A stretch of DNA of 64,000 nt from a virus: positions 1-64,000 of the IMG/VR virus record IMGVR_UViG_3300022602_004807; one strand, written 5' to 3'. The position numbers and the translations under genes are program-made. Position 1 is the stretch's first letter, and the number at the start of each line of letters is the position of its first letter. Shown piece after piece: positions 49,032-56,527 of this stretch. The notes beneath the pieces were generated by a model. It was not told the DNA's origin and did no database searches. It saw only the letters and a program-made list of their open reading frames with translations.

Positions 49032-50031
49032 GAATGGCCTTCAGCATGTCGAGAAAATCGGTGCCGATGGGTGGCAGAGGTTCGATGATGGCCTTGCGCC
49101 CGCTCTCGCGGACTCGCTGCGCCAAGGTGGTCGCAGCCTTCATGCCCGGCGGAAGGCCCTCGCCGTGCGGCATGTCTGAATCTGGAAAGATGCGCACCGT
49201 GCGCACGAAGTCTGGCAGGTCGAGGCCCATCATCCCGGAGGTCGAGAGAGAGGCCCACACGGGGAAGGCGCGCTCCGACAGCTCCCAGACCGCGAGGGCC
49301 GTCTCAATGCCCTCCGTCACCGCGATCTCGGGGCCGTCAGGGCCGATCCTGATGGCACACCCCTTGGCACTCCCCATGCCCACCTTGTTGGGCTCCACGG
49401 CCGCCTTCTGCCCGTCGGGTGTGAGATAGATGCGCCAGATCCCCCTACCCTTGCGCTGAGCATTGATGAAGACTCCGATCAGTGCTGGGAACCGAGGGCC
49501 GTCCTTGATCTTGAAGCGGCCGTTGAACACTGCCCCGAATGGCCACTCCAGATCGGGGACGTAGCGCAGGCACTTCGGCCAATCTGTCTTGGCAAGCCCA
49601 CGCCCCTGGAGATACCGCTCCGCTGGCGTGCCTTCGATGGGCAGCGCGGCATGGAAGATCTCCAGCGCAGACAGCTCGCGGCGGCGCTTGCGGGCGTCCT
49701 CCTTTTTCGTGTCGCGGGGAGCAACGCGGCGGGGCTCCTCCGATGGACCCAGCCGCAGGAATGAGCGGGCCCACTCGCAGGCGTCCTTGATCGAGCAGCC
49801 GCGCACTTCCTTGATGAGGCCGATCAGGTCGCCGCCCTCCTTGGACCTGCCCCAGAATCCGACGACGCCCTGCTTCGAGCCGGTCAGCACAACCGAGATG
49901 GCATAGCCCGTGGGGCTCACCGAGCCTGAACACTGCCACTCGTTGCCGTGCCGCTTGCCGTCAGGCAGCAGGTGTTGGGCCAGCTCCATGGCATGTGGAG
50001 CCAGCGCGTGCGCGAGGTCTGTGGCTTTCAT
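49009..50031 (-). CDS. Toprim-domain primase
   Basis: 340 aa. N-terminal part with GNEWQCSGSVSP and DLIGLIKEVRGCSIKDACEWAR (primase zinc-finger-like region without the cysteines). YLQGRGL..P..LRYVPDL and then the Toprim domain: EGIETALAVWEL and IFPDSD. Makes primers for replication with the DnaB helicase. Start overlaps the previous stop (ATGA). Confidence 0.8.
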   Translation of the reverse strand: MKATDLAHALAPHAMELAQHLLPDGKRHGNEWQCSGSVSPTGYAISVVLTGSKQGVVGFWGRSKEGGDLIGLIKEVRGCSIKDACEWARSFLRLGPSEEPRRVAPRDTKKEDARKRRRELSALEIFHAALPIEGTPAERYLQGRGLAKTDWPKCLRYVPDLEWPFGAVFNGRFKIKDGPRFPALIGVFINAQRKGRGIWRIYLTPDGQKAAVEPNKVGMGSAKGCAIRIGPDGPEIAVTEGIETALAVWELSERAFPVWASLSTSGMMGLDLPDFVRTVRIFPDSDMPHGEGLPPGMKAATTLAQRVRESGRKAIIEPLPPIGTDFLDMLKAIHEPARQY

Positions 50032-50402
50032 TGGGTGCCGGCTTTTCTCGCTCTCACGAGGGCCACATTCACGCGGCCGACATTGCAGTTCAGTTTGGCC
50101 GCAAGTTCTTTCGGCGTGTCCTTCGGATACTTCCGGGCCAATGCAAGAACATCGTCATCGGTGACCTTGGCGCGACCATTTGAGACTTCAGGCTCGTCGA
50201 TGATGACGGGTTTGAGGTCGTCTGGATGAGGCTTGCTGATGATCAGGACCGGCTCCTCATCATCCTCCTCGTCTGGCCAGATGGTTTCGACTGCCATGAA
50301 GATGGCGCGGGCAATGCGATCAGCGTCCGCAGAAGACCTGATGCGCGCCTGCACGATGATCTCGTCCTCGTGCATGGTGATGGTGACTTGCTTCTCGGTC
50401 AT
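50028..50402 (-). CDS. Small putative DNA-binding protein
   Basis: 124 aa from the second ATG (50402), nine bases after GAAGGG; an ATG nine bases earlier is also possible. Acidic middle (WPDEEDDEEPV) and a C-terminal helix-turn-helix-like LARKYPKDTPKELAAKLNCNVGRVNVALVRARKAG. Between the primase and a methylase gene. May be an accessory replication or regulatory factor. Confidence 0.55.
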   Translation of the reverse strand: MTEKQVTITMHEDEIIVQARIRSSADADRIARAIFMAVETIWPDEEDDEEPVLIISKPHPDDLKPVIIDEPEVSNGRAKVTDDDVLALARKYPKDTPKELAAKLNCNVGRVNVALVRARKAGTQ

Positions 50403-50403
50403 T

Positions 50404-51018
50404 TTAGCCATCCCTTCGTAGCCAGCTGATCTCGGGCTCGCCGTCGTAACCGCGCAGCCAGATGTACCAAGCGAAGTCCTTCTCGCCGCCGCCGGGATTG
50501 ATGCCAGCCTCGATCACAGGGCCTGGGGGCATGGAAGGGCGCGCGGTCAGGAACAGGACACGGCGCAATGGCGTGGCCTGCAACTGACGGGTCCACGTGT
50601 CCCCCGTCAGCCTGCCAACTGGCAGGAGGAGGGCGACCTTGTAGCGGGCACGCTGGAGAGCAAGGTCGACAAATTCTTCGATGTGCTTGTAGGGCGGGTT
50701 GCTGACGATGTTCATGATCGGCCGACCAATCGGCCACTGCCATGACAGGAAATCCCGCTCCTCCTGACAGACATCGCTGCGCTTGCGCAGATCAAAGCCG
50801 GTGGCGTGGAGTCCGGCAGAGCGGGCCGACTCTACGATGCGGCCCAGACCACAAGACGGGTCGACAATCTCGCCTTCGAAGCGTTCCACATGAAACAGTC
50901 GTTCGCTTACCCAGCGAGGCTCGACATACCAATCCTCCGGGTGTCGCTCCCAGAGGTGCGCGTCTTTTCGCTTCTTTCCGCCTTTGGCTGGTAGGCCATC
51001 TTCCGGTGCGTCTTGCAA
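50404..51018 (-). CDS. DNA methyltransferase-like protein
   Basis: 204 aa if started at TTG 51018, after GGGAGA; an in-frame ATG at 51081 gives 225 aa with a longer overlap with gcrA. Motif I IVDPSCGLGRIVESA and motif IV SNPPY mark a DNA amino-methyltransferase fold. KYKVALLLPVGRL-like strand and C-terminal WYIWLRG are consistent. Third amino- or C5-methylase in the window. The start is uncertain. Confidence 0.65.
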   Translation of the reverse strand: MQDAPEDGLPAKGGKKRKDAHLWERHPEDWYVEPRWVSERLFHVERFEGEIVDPSCGLGRIVESARSAGLHATGFDLRKRSDVCQEERDFLSWQWPIGRPIMNIVSNPPYKHIEEFVDLALQRARYKVALLLPVGRLTGDTWTRQLQATPLRRVLFLTARPSMPPGPVIEAGINPGGGEKDFAWYIWLRGYDGEPEISWLRRDG

Positions 51019-51488
51019 AATGATCTCCCATCGTCTGTGTGGCAGCCGCAATAGCGGACAGGGTTTTCGCCGATGGGCCATCGACAGGTGTCGATTGAAA
51101 GGTCCATCAGGTCGATTGGCTCAATGCCCGGCAGCGCCGCGTAGGCTTTCGACTTGTCGAAGCGGAATGTCTCGCCAGTCTGGAATGCAACCTGATCAGG
51201 CGAAGGCGGTGGCGATGGTCGACGCTGCACAGGTGGGGGTAAAGGCGCTGGTGCCGCGACGATCTGGGGCGGTCTGCGAATCCGCTTCGGCCTTGAAGAT
51301 GGCCCCGGCTTTGGTCTTGGCACCAAGCTGCGCGTCCAGCCCCGTCGATGGCAGTGCCCGATGACCGCGTTGCGCGAGAGAGGATGCGCAGGAAAATGGG
51401 CGCACAAGGCCGCCGAAATCTGGCTGGCAGACTTCCCCTGCTTGAACAGGCTTTCCATCATGTCGAGCATGGGTTGGGTGATGCTCAT
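50907..51488 (-). CDS. gcrA: GcrA-family cell-cycle regulator
   Basis: 193 aa. The N-terminal helix-turn-helix KQGKSASQISAALCAHF..HPLSRNAVIGHCHRRGW and the C-terminal TCRWPIGENP..YCGCHTDDGRSFCKTHRKMAYQP are the two conserved parts of GcrA, joined by a Pro-rich linker. In Caulobacter, GcrA binds sigma-70 RNA polymerase and activates promoters carrying methylated GANTC. A phage copy may redirect this programme. Overlaps the next two genes. Confidence 0.85.
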   Translation of the reverse strand: MSITQPMLDMMESLFKQGKSASQISAALCAHFPAHPLSRNAVIGHCHRRGWTRSLVPRPKPGPSSRPKRIRRPPQIVAAPAPLPPPVQRRPSPPPSPDQVAFQTGETFRFDKSKAYAALPGIEPIDLMDLSIDTCRWPIGENPVRYCGCHTDDGRSFCKTHRKMAYQPKAERSEKTRTSGSDTRRIGMSSLAG

Positions 51489-51946
51489 GCCAGATCTCCA
51501 AGAATGCGCTGCACGTCAGCAGCGATGAGGCCGATGAGAACCGCGGAGGCCGGATACCGTGGCACCTCCAGCAGGTGAGCCAGCTTGCGCAGCTGAAGCA
51601 GGTCGATCTTGTCGAACGTCTCGAACAGGATCAGACCCAGATCCCGCCAGTCTGGATGGCGGGCGATGAGAATGGTCAGCGCAGTGAGCATGTCGGCGCG
51701 CAACAGCCCTGCATTGCCGTTTCCTGTCTCGTTGATGAGCCGGATGGCGAGGATCACATTCTCCTGACCATGCTGCTTCACGAGACGTTCAATGGTGGTG
51801 ACGGCAAAGGTCTCCCCCGCCTCGCACTTCTTGCCGAACTTCGGCACCCGCACGTCGACCGACGTCAGCAGGCGCTTCAGCTCACGCGCCTTGCGGTTGC
51901 GGTTGCGGACGTTGCGGTGGAATCGTTCAAACGCCAGCAGCTGCAT
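51485..51946 (-). CDS. Hypothetical helical protein
   Basis: 153 aa from ATG at 51946; a GTG at 51979 gives 164 aa. Basic N-terminus (RFHRNVRNRNRKARELKRLL), then AGETFAVTTIERLVKQHGQENVILAIRLINETGNGNAGLLRADMLTAL. The stop overlaps the gcrA start (ATGA). Possibly a DNA-binding or ParB-like regulatory protein, but no family is recognised. Confidence 0.5.
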   Translation of the reverse strand: MQLLAFERFHRNVRNRNRKARELKRLLTSVDVRVPKFGKKCEAGETFAVTTIERLVKQHGQENVILAIRLINETGNGNAGLLRADMLTALTILIARHPDWRDLGLILFETFDKIDLLQLRKLAHLLEVPRYPASAVLIGLIAADVQRILGDLA

Positions 51947-52472
51947 GTGGCTCAAATCCGAATAGAGAACCTTCTGCACTAAACTCGGGGTGAAGCCGGG
52001 CGCGCTCGAAGACCATCAGGCCCAGCGCGTCCGCCTCGTCGTCGGTGCTGACATTCCAGCCCCTTGCGGCGCACTCCTCGCGCGATTGGGCCTTGAGCCA
52101 TTTCCGGCGCTCTGGCTTGAGCAAGGTGCGGGGTGCGTTCGCCTGCCCGAGGAACCGCTTGCGCCATTCGCCCTGCGAGATCTCGTTGAGCGGAATGGAC
52201 CGGCGATAGGCGAGCTCACGGGTGATGCCCATGAGCCCATAAAGGCGGCTGGCAGCGCTTGCCGTTTCAGCCGAAACGTAGATCCCCTCGACCCCGATGT
52301 GCTCCACCCGCTCGGTGATGAGCTTTGCGGTCAGCCAGTCGCGATAGGCCGCGAAGGTCTGGCCCGGGCTGCCGGTTGGCAGTTTGGCGCAGCCCCAGAT
52401 CGGGGACTGGTCCGCCGGGCGCCAGATCGCCCAGCCGGTCTTGCCAGCGAGGTCGAGGGTGAGGATGGTCAT
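51927..52472 (-). CDS. RuvC-like Holliday-junction resolvase
   Basis: 181 aa from ATG at 52472 (ATGA overlap). RNase H-like fold: first acidic residue in ILTLDLAGKTGWA, the second in VEGIYVSAE, the last pair in STDDEADALGLMVFERA. Such enzymes trim branched DNA before packaging. Upstream frame extension overlaps the previous gene and is not used. Confidence 0.75.
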   Translation of the reverse strand: MTILTLDLAGKTGWAIWRPADQSPIWGCAKLPTGSPGQTFAAYRDWLTAKLITERVEHIGVEGIYVSAETASAASRLYGLMGITRELAYRRSIPLNEISQGEWRKRFLGQANAPRTLLKPERRKWLKAQSREECAARGWNVSTDDEADALGLMVFERARLHPEFSAEGSLFGFEPHAAAGV

Positions 52473-52957
52473 CAGTGCTTGGCCTTGCCCTTGGCAGGCT
52501 TCTCTTCGATGGTCTTGATGCCCTGCAGGAGGACCGATTGACCCTCGCGATAGGCTGCCAGCCATGCCTGCCCAGCAGGAGAGCCAACATCGAATGGGCA
52601 CTCGCTCTCGGATGCGCCCAACTTGCCCGCCCTGGCCCCTTCCGCTGTGGCCTTGGCGATGGTGCTTTCCTCGGTCACGGGCTCGACGGAGAACAGATCG
52701 AGCTGCCCATAGACAGGCACGTTCAGGTATTGCGCATAGCGGACCATGTTGTTGAACTGGCCAACCAGCTCATGCTCATCGAGCTTCAGCAGCCTCCGGA
52801 CGGCATCGAGGTCGGCAAGGACCACACCGTCGGCCTTGGCCTGCTTGCGGGCATTCCGGACAGCCGCAGTCGCCTCGGCCTGCTTTTTCTCAGCAGCAGT
52901 GATCTGCTTCAGATGGTGTAGGACCAATGGCTCAGTAACATTTGCCTGTTCTGACAT
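52472..52957 (-). CDS. Hypothetical protein with Rmf-like C-terminal segment
   Basis: 161 aa. Helical N-terminus (ITAAEKKQAEATAAVRNARKQA), linker, then ASESECPFDVGSPAGQAWLAAYREGQ. This resembles the short motif of ribosome-modulation-factor-like phage proteins (CPF..GS..G.AWL.GY..GQ). AGGAGAG precedes the ATG. First gene of the replication operon. Ribosome binding is not established. Confidence 0.55.
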   Translation of the reverse strand: MSEQANVTEPLVLHHLKQITAAEKKQAEATAAVRNARKQAKADGVVLADLDAVRRLLKLDEHELVGQFNNMVRYAQYLNVPVYGQLDLFSVEPVTEESTIAKATAEGARAGKLGASESECPFDVGSPAGQAWLAAYREGQSVLLQGIKTIEEKPAKGKAKH

Positions 52958-53004
52958 GTAAGCTCTCCTTCAACTTGGCGTTAAGTGCCTGCCCGGCCGT
53001 CAAA

Positions 53005-53079
53005 ACCTTGACCGGATTTCCTGTGCTCCTCAGAACGACGGACCTTGACCAAGTCAGGGGTCATGTCTGATATGTCCGA
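53005..53079. promoter_or_regulatory. Direct repeat and operator upstream of the replication operon
   Basis: ACCTTGACC occurs at 53005-53013 and 53042-53050. A degenerate operator TCTGATATGTCCGA is at 53066-53079, inside the 3' end of the next gene. No convincing promoter could be assigned. The gap 52958-53053 may hold the replication operon's promoter or part of an origin; this is inference. Confidence 0.35.
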
Positions 53080-53476
53080 CAGGGACGAGAGGAACTGGTG
53101 TTGAAATACCCATTCCAACCCCATCGTCAGCTGACTGAGGCTTTGCCGTTTTCCGACTTCGCCTTGGCCTTACAATGGGGACGTCATCGGCAGGTGATGC
53201 CACCTGCTCGGAAGGAGCATGTTGATGTTGCGTAGGAATCGCTTCGAGCTTTGCCTTACGGGCCGCCAACTCGGCGTCCATAAAGGTGATCAGCTTGTCG
53301 TACTGGCGGGGCGTGAGCTGTCGCTTGCCCAGCCCGACTTCGCTCATGAAGGATCCGTCCTTCAGCACAAGGCGCCCAAGGTTGGAAACTTTGATTCCAG
53401 TGATCTCAACGAAGGTCTCCGCATAGCGCAGGAGGTCCTCCTTGAGCCGCTTCTCGGCGTCGCGAATGATGTCCAT
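53054..53476 (-). CDS. Cro-like candidate regulator divergent from the repressor
   Basis: 140 aa from ATG at 53476; an in-frame TTG at 53512 is less likely because it puts the operator inside the gene. A helix-turn-helix-like region is seen at residues 25-75 (VEITGIKVSNLGRLVLKDGSFMSEVGLGKRQLTPRQYDKL). The C-terminus is disordered. Position, divergent to CI across operators, suggests a Cro role. Direct family evidence is weak. Confidence 0.5.
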   Translation of the reverse strand: MDIIRDAEKRLKEDLLRYAETFVEITGIKVSNLGRLVLKDGSFMSEVGLGKRQLTPRQYDKLITFMDAELAARKAKLEAIPTQHQHAPSEQVASPADDVPIVRPRRSRKTAKPQSADDGVGMGISTPVPLVPVGHIRHDP

Positions 53477-53477
53477 G

Positions 53478-53504
53478 TCGGAAAGGTTGTCGGAAATTTC
53501 CCGA
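53478..53504. promoter_or_regulatory. Tandem operators between Cro-like and repressor genes
   Basis: TCGGAAAGGTT begins at 53478 and TCGGAAATTTCCCGA lies at 53490-53504; the latter contains the perfect palindrome GGAAATTTCC. They are 12 bases apart, immediately upstream of the minus-strand ATG. Same sequence family as the operators at 35406, 39235, 43121, 44371 and 54656, which links this repressor to the rest. Confidence 0.6.
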
Positions 53505-53564
53505 CGAAGCAAGTGGGTCTCATCGAAAATTCTGGAGGAGCACAGGTAATTTTAGGAGGTCATC

Positions 53565-54233
53565 ATGAGCCGTGCTTATAAGCGCAAGCCCGCGCAAGAG
53601 GCTGACGTGACCACGGAAAGAATCCGTCAGCGTCTTGAAATTCTTGGCATACCGAACACGACTGCGTCCGAATTGGCAGGGCTCGAGCGAGGCTATCTGT
53701 CCGATTTTCTGACTGGCAAAAAGAAATCCATGAACCACACGATCCTGCGGCCGCTTGCCGAAGTTCTGCAATGCAGCGTGGGATTTTTGATTGGTGAATC
53801 GGAAGACATTACCATTCGCGAACGTGCGACACTGCCGTTGGCCGGCGTCGTTGAAGTCGGCGCCTGGCGCAAATGTGTTGTTGCTGCGAAGCCGTCCGAA
53901 CTCCTGGCGCTTCCGAACTGGCCCGCTGAAGATCAGGCGGTTTACGAAGTGCGCGGATCCGGCGCAGACAGCGAAGCTCCGGATGGCTCGTTCGTGCAGA
54001 TTGTAACCTTCCATGAAGGCACAGCTTTGCAGGATGGGAAGCTTTATGTCGTCGCAGAACGGTCGGACGGGCTTCGGGAACTAACCCTGCGCCGCGCTCG
54101 AAAAATTGGCGATAACTTTGAGCTATGGGCCCCGACCAAGTCGGAGGTCATCGAGCCGATCTCCTATGACCCTGGAAACTCGGCAATCAAGATCATCGGG
54201 ACTGTAGTGAGAATCTGCTCCCTGACCACCTGA
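53565..54233 (+). CDS. CI-type repressor, HTH + S24-like domain without catalytic residues
   Basis: 222 aa. N-terminal helix-turn-helix (TTERIRQRLEILGIPNTTASELAGLERGYLSDFLTGKKKSM). C-terminal S24-like domain with an Ala93-Gly94 pair, as at cleavage sites (PLAGVVEVGAW). In a gapless alignment to VxGDSMxPxxxDG, the catalytic Ser is Gly133 and the Lys is Arg176. So it should repress but not self-cleave. TTTTAGGAGGTC precedes the ATG. Probably binds the TCGGA operators. Confidence 0.75.
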   Translation: MSRAYKRKPAQEADVTTERIRQRLEILGIPNTTASELAGLERGYLSDFLTGKKKSMNHTILRPLAEVLQCSVGFLIGESEDITIRERATLPLAGVVEVGAWRKCVVAAKPSELLALPNWPAEDQAVYEVRGSGADSEAPDGSFVQIVTFHEGTALQDGKLYVVAERSDGLRELTLRRARKIGDNFELWAPTKSEVIEPISYDPGNSAIKIIGTVVRICSLTT

Positions 54234-54590
54234 ACCTTTGCTTGCCCTTATGGTGAAGACCAGAGCAGTGGGCAAAGACCGTCTATTCCCGCGGGTGAGG
54301 CAGGAGACGGTCCACCGGGGAAAGCCTGCCCTTACGGAGCCGACCGTCGCTTGCGGGGCTTCCTGCCAGATCGGGACAGGATGCTAGAAGAACTGCTTGG
54401 TCGAGTCCGATCCTCGCCACGCGCGCGGCTTCCTCTTTCGACCGACCGCTGCCCTTTGCGCGCATCCCCCCGGTAGGGCCTTTCCCCGTGAACAGCCGGA
54501 GGAGCCCGGTTCACGGCGAAACAGCACATGCCAAGGATCGGTTGAGGATCGTGGGACGGTCGTGGCAGATGCGTTCCGAGCGGGAGATTG
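54234..54590. other. Non-coding, structured stretch after the repressor gene
   Basis: No convincing gene. Several inverted repeats: GACCGTCT/AGACGGTC (54277-54284, 54305-54312) and CCGTGAAC/GTTCACGG (54486-54493, 54509-54516). A leader-box copy on the minus strand (ATCTGCCACG, 54561-54570) follows a weak minus promoter. It may encode an antisense or regulatory RNA. Open frames here have poor start signals and odd composition. Confidence 0.4.
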
Positions 54591-54699
54591 CGCCGGGAGA
54601 TTTCCACCGTCAAGCGAGATTTCCCACATTCGAACTCAATCTTACATTTGACAGATAGGATATATCCGACTAGATTAAGGGAACACTCTGCCACGAGGT
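54585..54699. promoter_or_regulatory. Early promoter with operators and leader box (plus) and weak minus promoter
   Basis: Plus: TTGACA 54648-54653, 17-base spacer containing operator TAGGATATATCCGA (54656-54669), TAGATT 54671-54676, leader TCTGCCACGAGGT 54687-54699. Minus: TTGACG (54608-54613), 17-base spacer, CAATCT (54585-54590), a weak match. GGAGATTTCC (54596-54605), identical to part of the 37059 operator, and a second GAGATTTCCC (54616-54625) lie here. Confidence 0.7.
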
Positions 54700-54705
54700 T
54701 CCCAA

Positions 54706-55017
54706 ATGTTCGATTGTGCATGGGAGAAAATCCCCGCAAGACTCAGGCCCGGGCTTGCCCGATACCTGACCAACGGCGTCATTCCCGGATCTTTCCTGAC
54801 GGCCGTTCTCTGCAACGATCTCGCCGCTGCCGTCCGTCATTGCGATGACCCGACCCTGTCCAGCCTGAAGGCTGTTCTGGACTGGATGGGCTCCTGCGCG
54901 CCGTCGTCGTGCCACGGCTCCACTGAATTGGTCAGCAGCTATGCGGCATGGCGCAAGCAATCCCCTGCGCCTGTTCTGGGCTGCGCTGACTTCTGCAACG
55001 TCTCGGAGGCAGCATGA
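54706..55017 (+). CDS. Hypothetical first gene of the recombination operon
   Basis: 103 aa, six bases after the leader box. Helical, with five Cys scattered (SFLTAVLCNDLAAAVRHCDD, CHGS). Overlaps the exonuclease start (ATGA). No family recognised. Its promoter has the best consensus in the window. Confidence 0.6.
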   Translation: MFDCAWEKIPARLRPGLARYLTNGVIPGSFLTAVLCNDLAAAVRHCDDPTLSSLKAVLDWMGSCAPSSCHGSTELVSSYAAWRKQSPAPVLGCADFCNVSEAA

Positions 55018-56033
55018 TCCACGAGGATGGCGTCTATTTCGGCCTGCCTGAAGCCGACTATCATGCGGACTCGGCGTTGGGTTCCAGCAACCTGCGCCAG
55101 TTGCTGATCTCGCCCACCGACTACTGGTGGCACTCCCACATGAACCCGCTCCGCAAGGAGCAGAAGGAAACGCCGGCCACGATCAAGGGCACGGCGATCC
55201 ACCACTTCGTCCTGTTCGGGCCCGACAGCTTTGATGCGCACTATGCCCGTGCACTGGACCCGGAGGACTTCCCCGATGCACTGCGCACCATGGAGGACCT
55301 CAAGAAGGCGCTGGTTGAGTATGGGCTGGAGACCAAGGGCCTCAAGGCTGACCTGATCCGCCGTCTGTCCGAGCGCGTCCCCAAGCTGCAGATCTGGGAC
55401 AAGATGGTCGAGGATCTGGAGAAGACCGAAAAGATCATCCTGCCAGGTGATGCCTATGACGAGGCGATTGCAGCCTCCACGGTCATCACGCGCAACCCTG
55501 AGCTGGTGAAGGCTTTCACGGGCGGCAAGCCTGAAGTGTCCGTGTTCTGGACGCAAGACGATGTGCGCCTGAAGTGCCGCTTCGACTATCTGAAGATGCG
55601 CGCGGTGGGCGACCTGAAGTCGTTCACGAACATCATGGACAAGCCGATTGAGAGCGCGATCATTCGCGCGATCTCCAGCCACCGCTATGACATTCAGGCC
55701 AGCCACTACCTGACCGGGCGGCACCGCCTGCGCGGGCTGGTGGAGGATGGTCGGATCTTTGGCGAGGTCGACACCGACTGGCTGGCCAAGGTCGCCCTGC
55801 AGGAGCAGTTCACCTTCGCCTTTGTGTTCTATCAGGTCGGCGGTGCGCCTGTGGCGCGCGGCTTCCAGTACGACCGTGGCACTGGTGCTGACCATACGGC
55901 CACCCGCGAGATCGAGGAGGCAATCCTCCTCTACCGCCAGAACCTAGAAACTTTTGGCACGGATATGTGGATCGACCAGACGCCGATCCGGGTCCTCGTC
56001 GACGACGATTATCCATCGTGGATGGGTCGATGA
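55014..56033 (+). CDS. RecE-like PD-(D/E)XK exonuclease with SAP-like insert
   Basis: 339 aa. Nuclease motifs: GTAIHHFVLFGP, E174 in KPEVSVFW, D191 in CRFDY, and D200-x-K202 in GDLKS. A segment at residues 94-120 (LKKALVEYGLETKGLKADLIRRLSE) resembles a SAP DNA-binding motif. The enzyme probably resects ends and works with RecT two genes downstream. Stop overlaps the next start. Confidence 0.8.
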   Translation: MIHEDGVYFGLPEADYHADSALGSSNLRQLLISPTDYWWHSHMNPLRKEQKETPATIKGTAIHHFVLFGPDSFDAHYARALDPEDFPDALRTMEDLKKALVEYGLETKGLKADLIRRLSERVPKLQIWDKMVEDLEKTEKIILPGDAYDEAIAASTVITRNPELVKAFTGGKPEVSVFWTQDDVRLKCRFDYLKMRAVGDLKSFTNIMDKPIESAIIRAISSHRYDIQASHYLTGRHRLRGLVEDGRIFGEVDTDWLAKVALQEQFTFAFVFYQVGGAPVARGFQYDRGTGADHTATREIEEAILLYRQNLETFGTDMWIDQTPIRVLVDDDYPSWMGR

Positions 56034-56527
56034 TCATGCAACCACTTAGCCTGAAAGGACATAGATCCGGGCGATTAGTCGCAATCGAACCTGCAGGCAC
56101 TCGCAATGGCAGGCGTATTTGGCTTTGTCGTTGTGAGTGTGGGTCAGATTTTGTCGCGATTGCATCACGGCTGAGCGCCGGTCAGGCGAAGTCGTGCGGG
56201 TGTTTGCAGAAGGAGACCCTTTCTAAAAACAAGAGGAACGGCACGAAGCACGGCGCTGCGGCACACAGAAAGCCGACCCCCGAATATCGCTCATGGCAAG
56301 CAATGCGCACGCGCTGCAAGAACCCTCGATCCGTAGATTGGCGTGATTACGGAGGGCGCGGCATCAAGATCTGTGAACGATGGGACTGCTTTGAAAGCTT
56401 TCTTGCTGACATGGGACCGCGACCGGCTGGAACGACGCTCGACCGCATTGAGGTGAATGGGAATTACGAGCCCAGCAACTGCCGTTGGGCGACCCATAAA
56501 GAGCAACGCGCAAACAGGAGACGATGA
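56030..56527 (+). CDS. HNH homing-type endonuclease
   Basis: 165 aa from ATG at 56030 (ATGA overlap). N-terminal Cys cluster (WLCRCECG, SCGCLQKE), then the common homing-endonuclease domain YRSWQAMRTRCKNP...WDCFESFLADMGPRP.GTTLDRI and GNYEPSNCRWAT..EQ. It separates the exonuclease and recT genes, which are usually adjacent, so it looks like an inserted freestanding mobile gene that kept translational coupling. Confidence 0.75.
   Translation: MIMQPLSLKGHRSGRLVAIEPAGTRNGRRIWLCRCECGSDFVAIASRLSAGQAKSCGCLQKETLSKNKRNGTKHGAAAHRKPTPEYRSWQAMRTRCKNPRSVDWRDYGGRGIKICERWDCFESFLADMGPRPAGTTLDRIEVNGNYEPSNCRWATHKEQRANRRR

Noticed and set aside
54385-54425. tRNA-like TGGTCGAGTCC sequence
   Set aside because: It resembles a T-arm by eye, but no pairing acceptor, D or anticodon arm fits around it.
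54332-54739. 135-codon minus-strand frame and overlapping plus frame 54397-54651
   Set aside because: Both cross the early promoter, operator and leader box; products are Arg/Ser/Pro-rich and lack start signals. The area is better read as regulatory or RNA.
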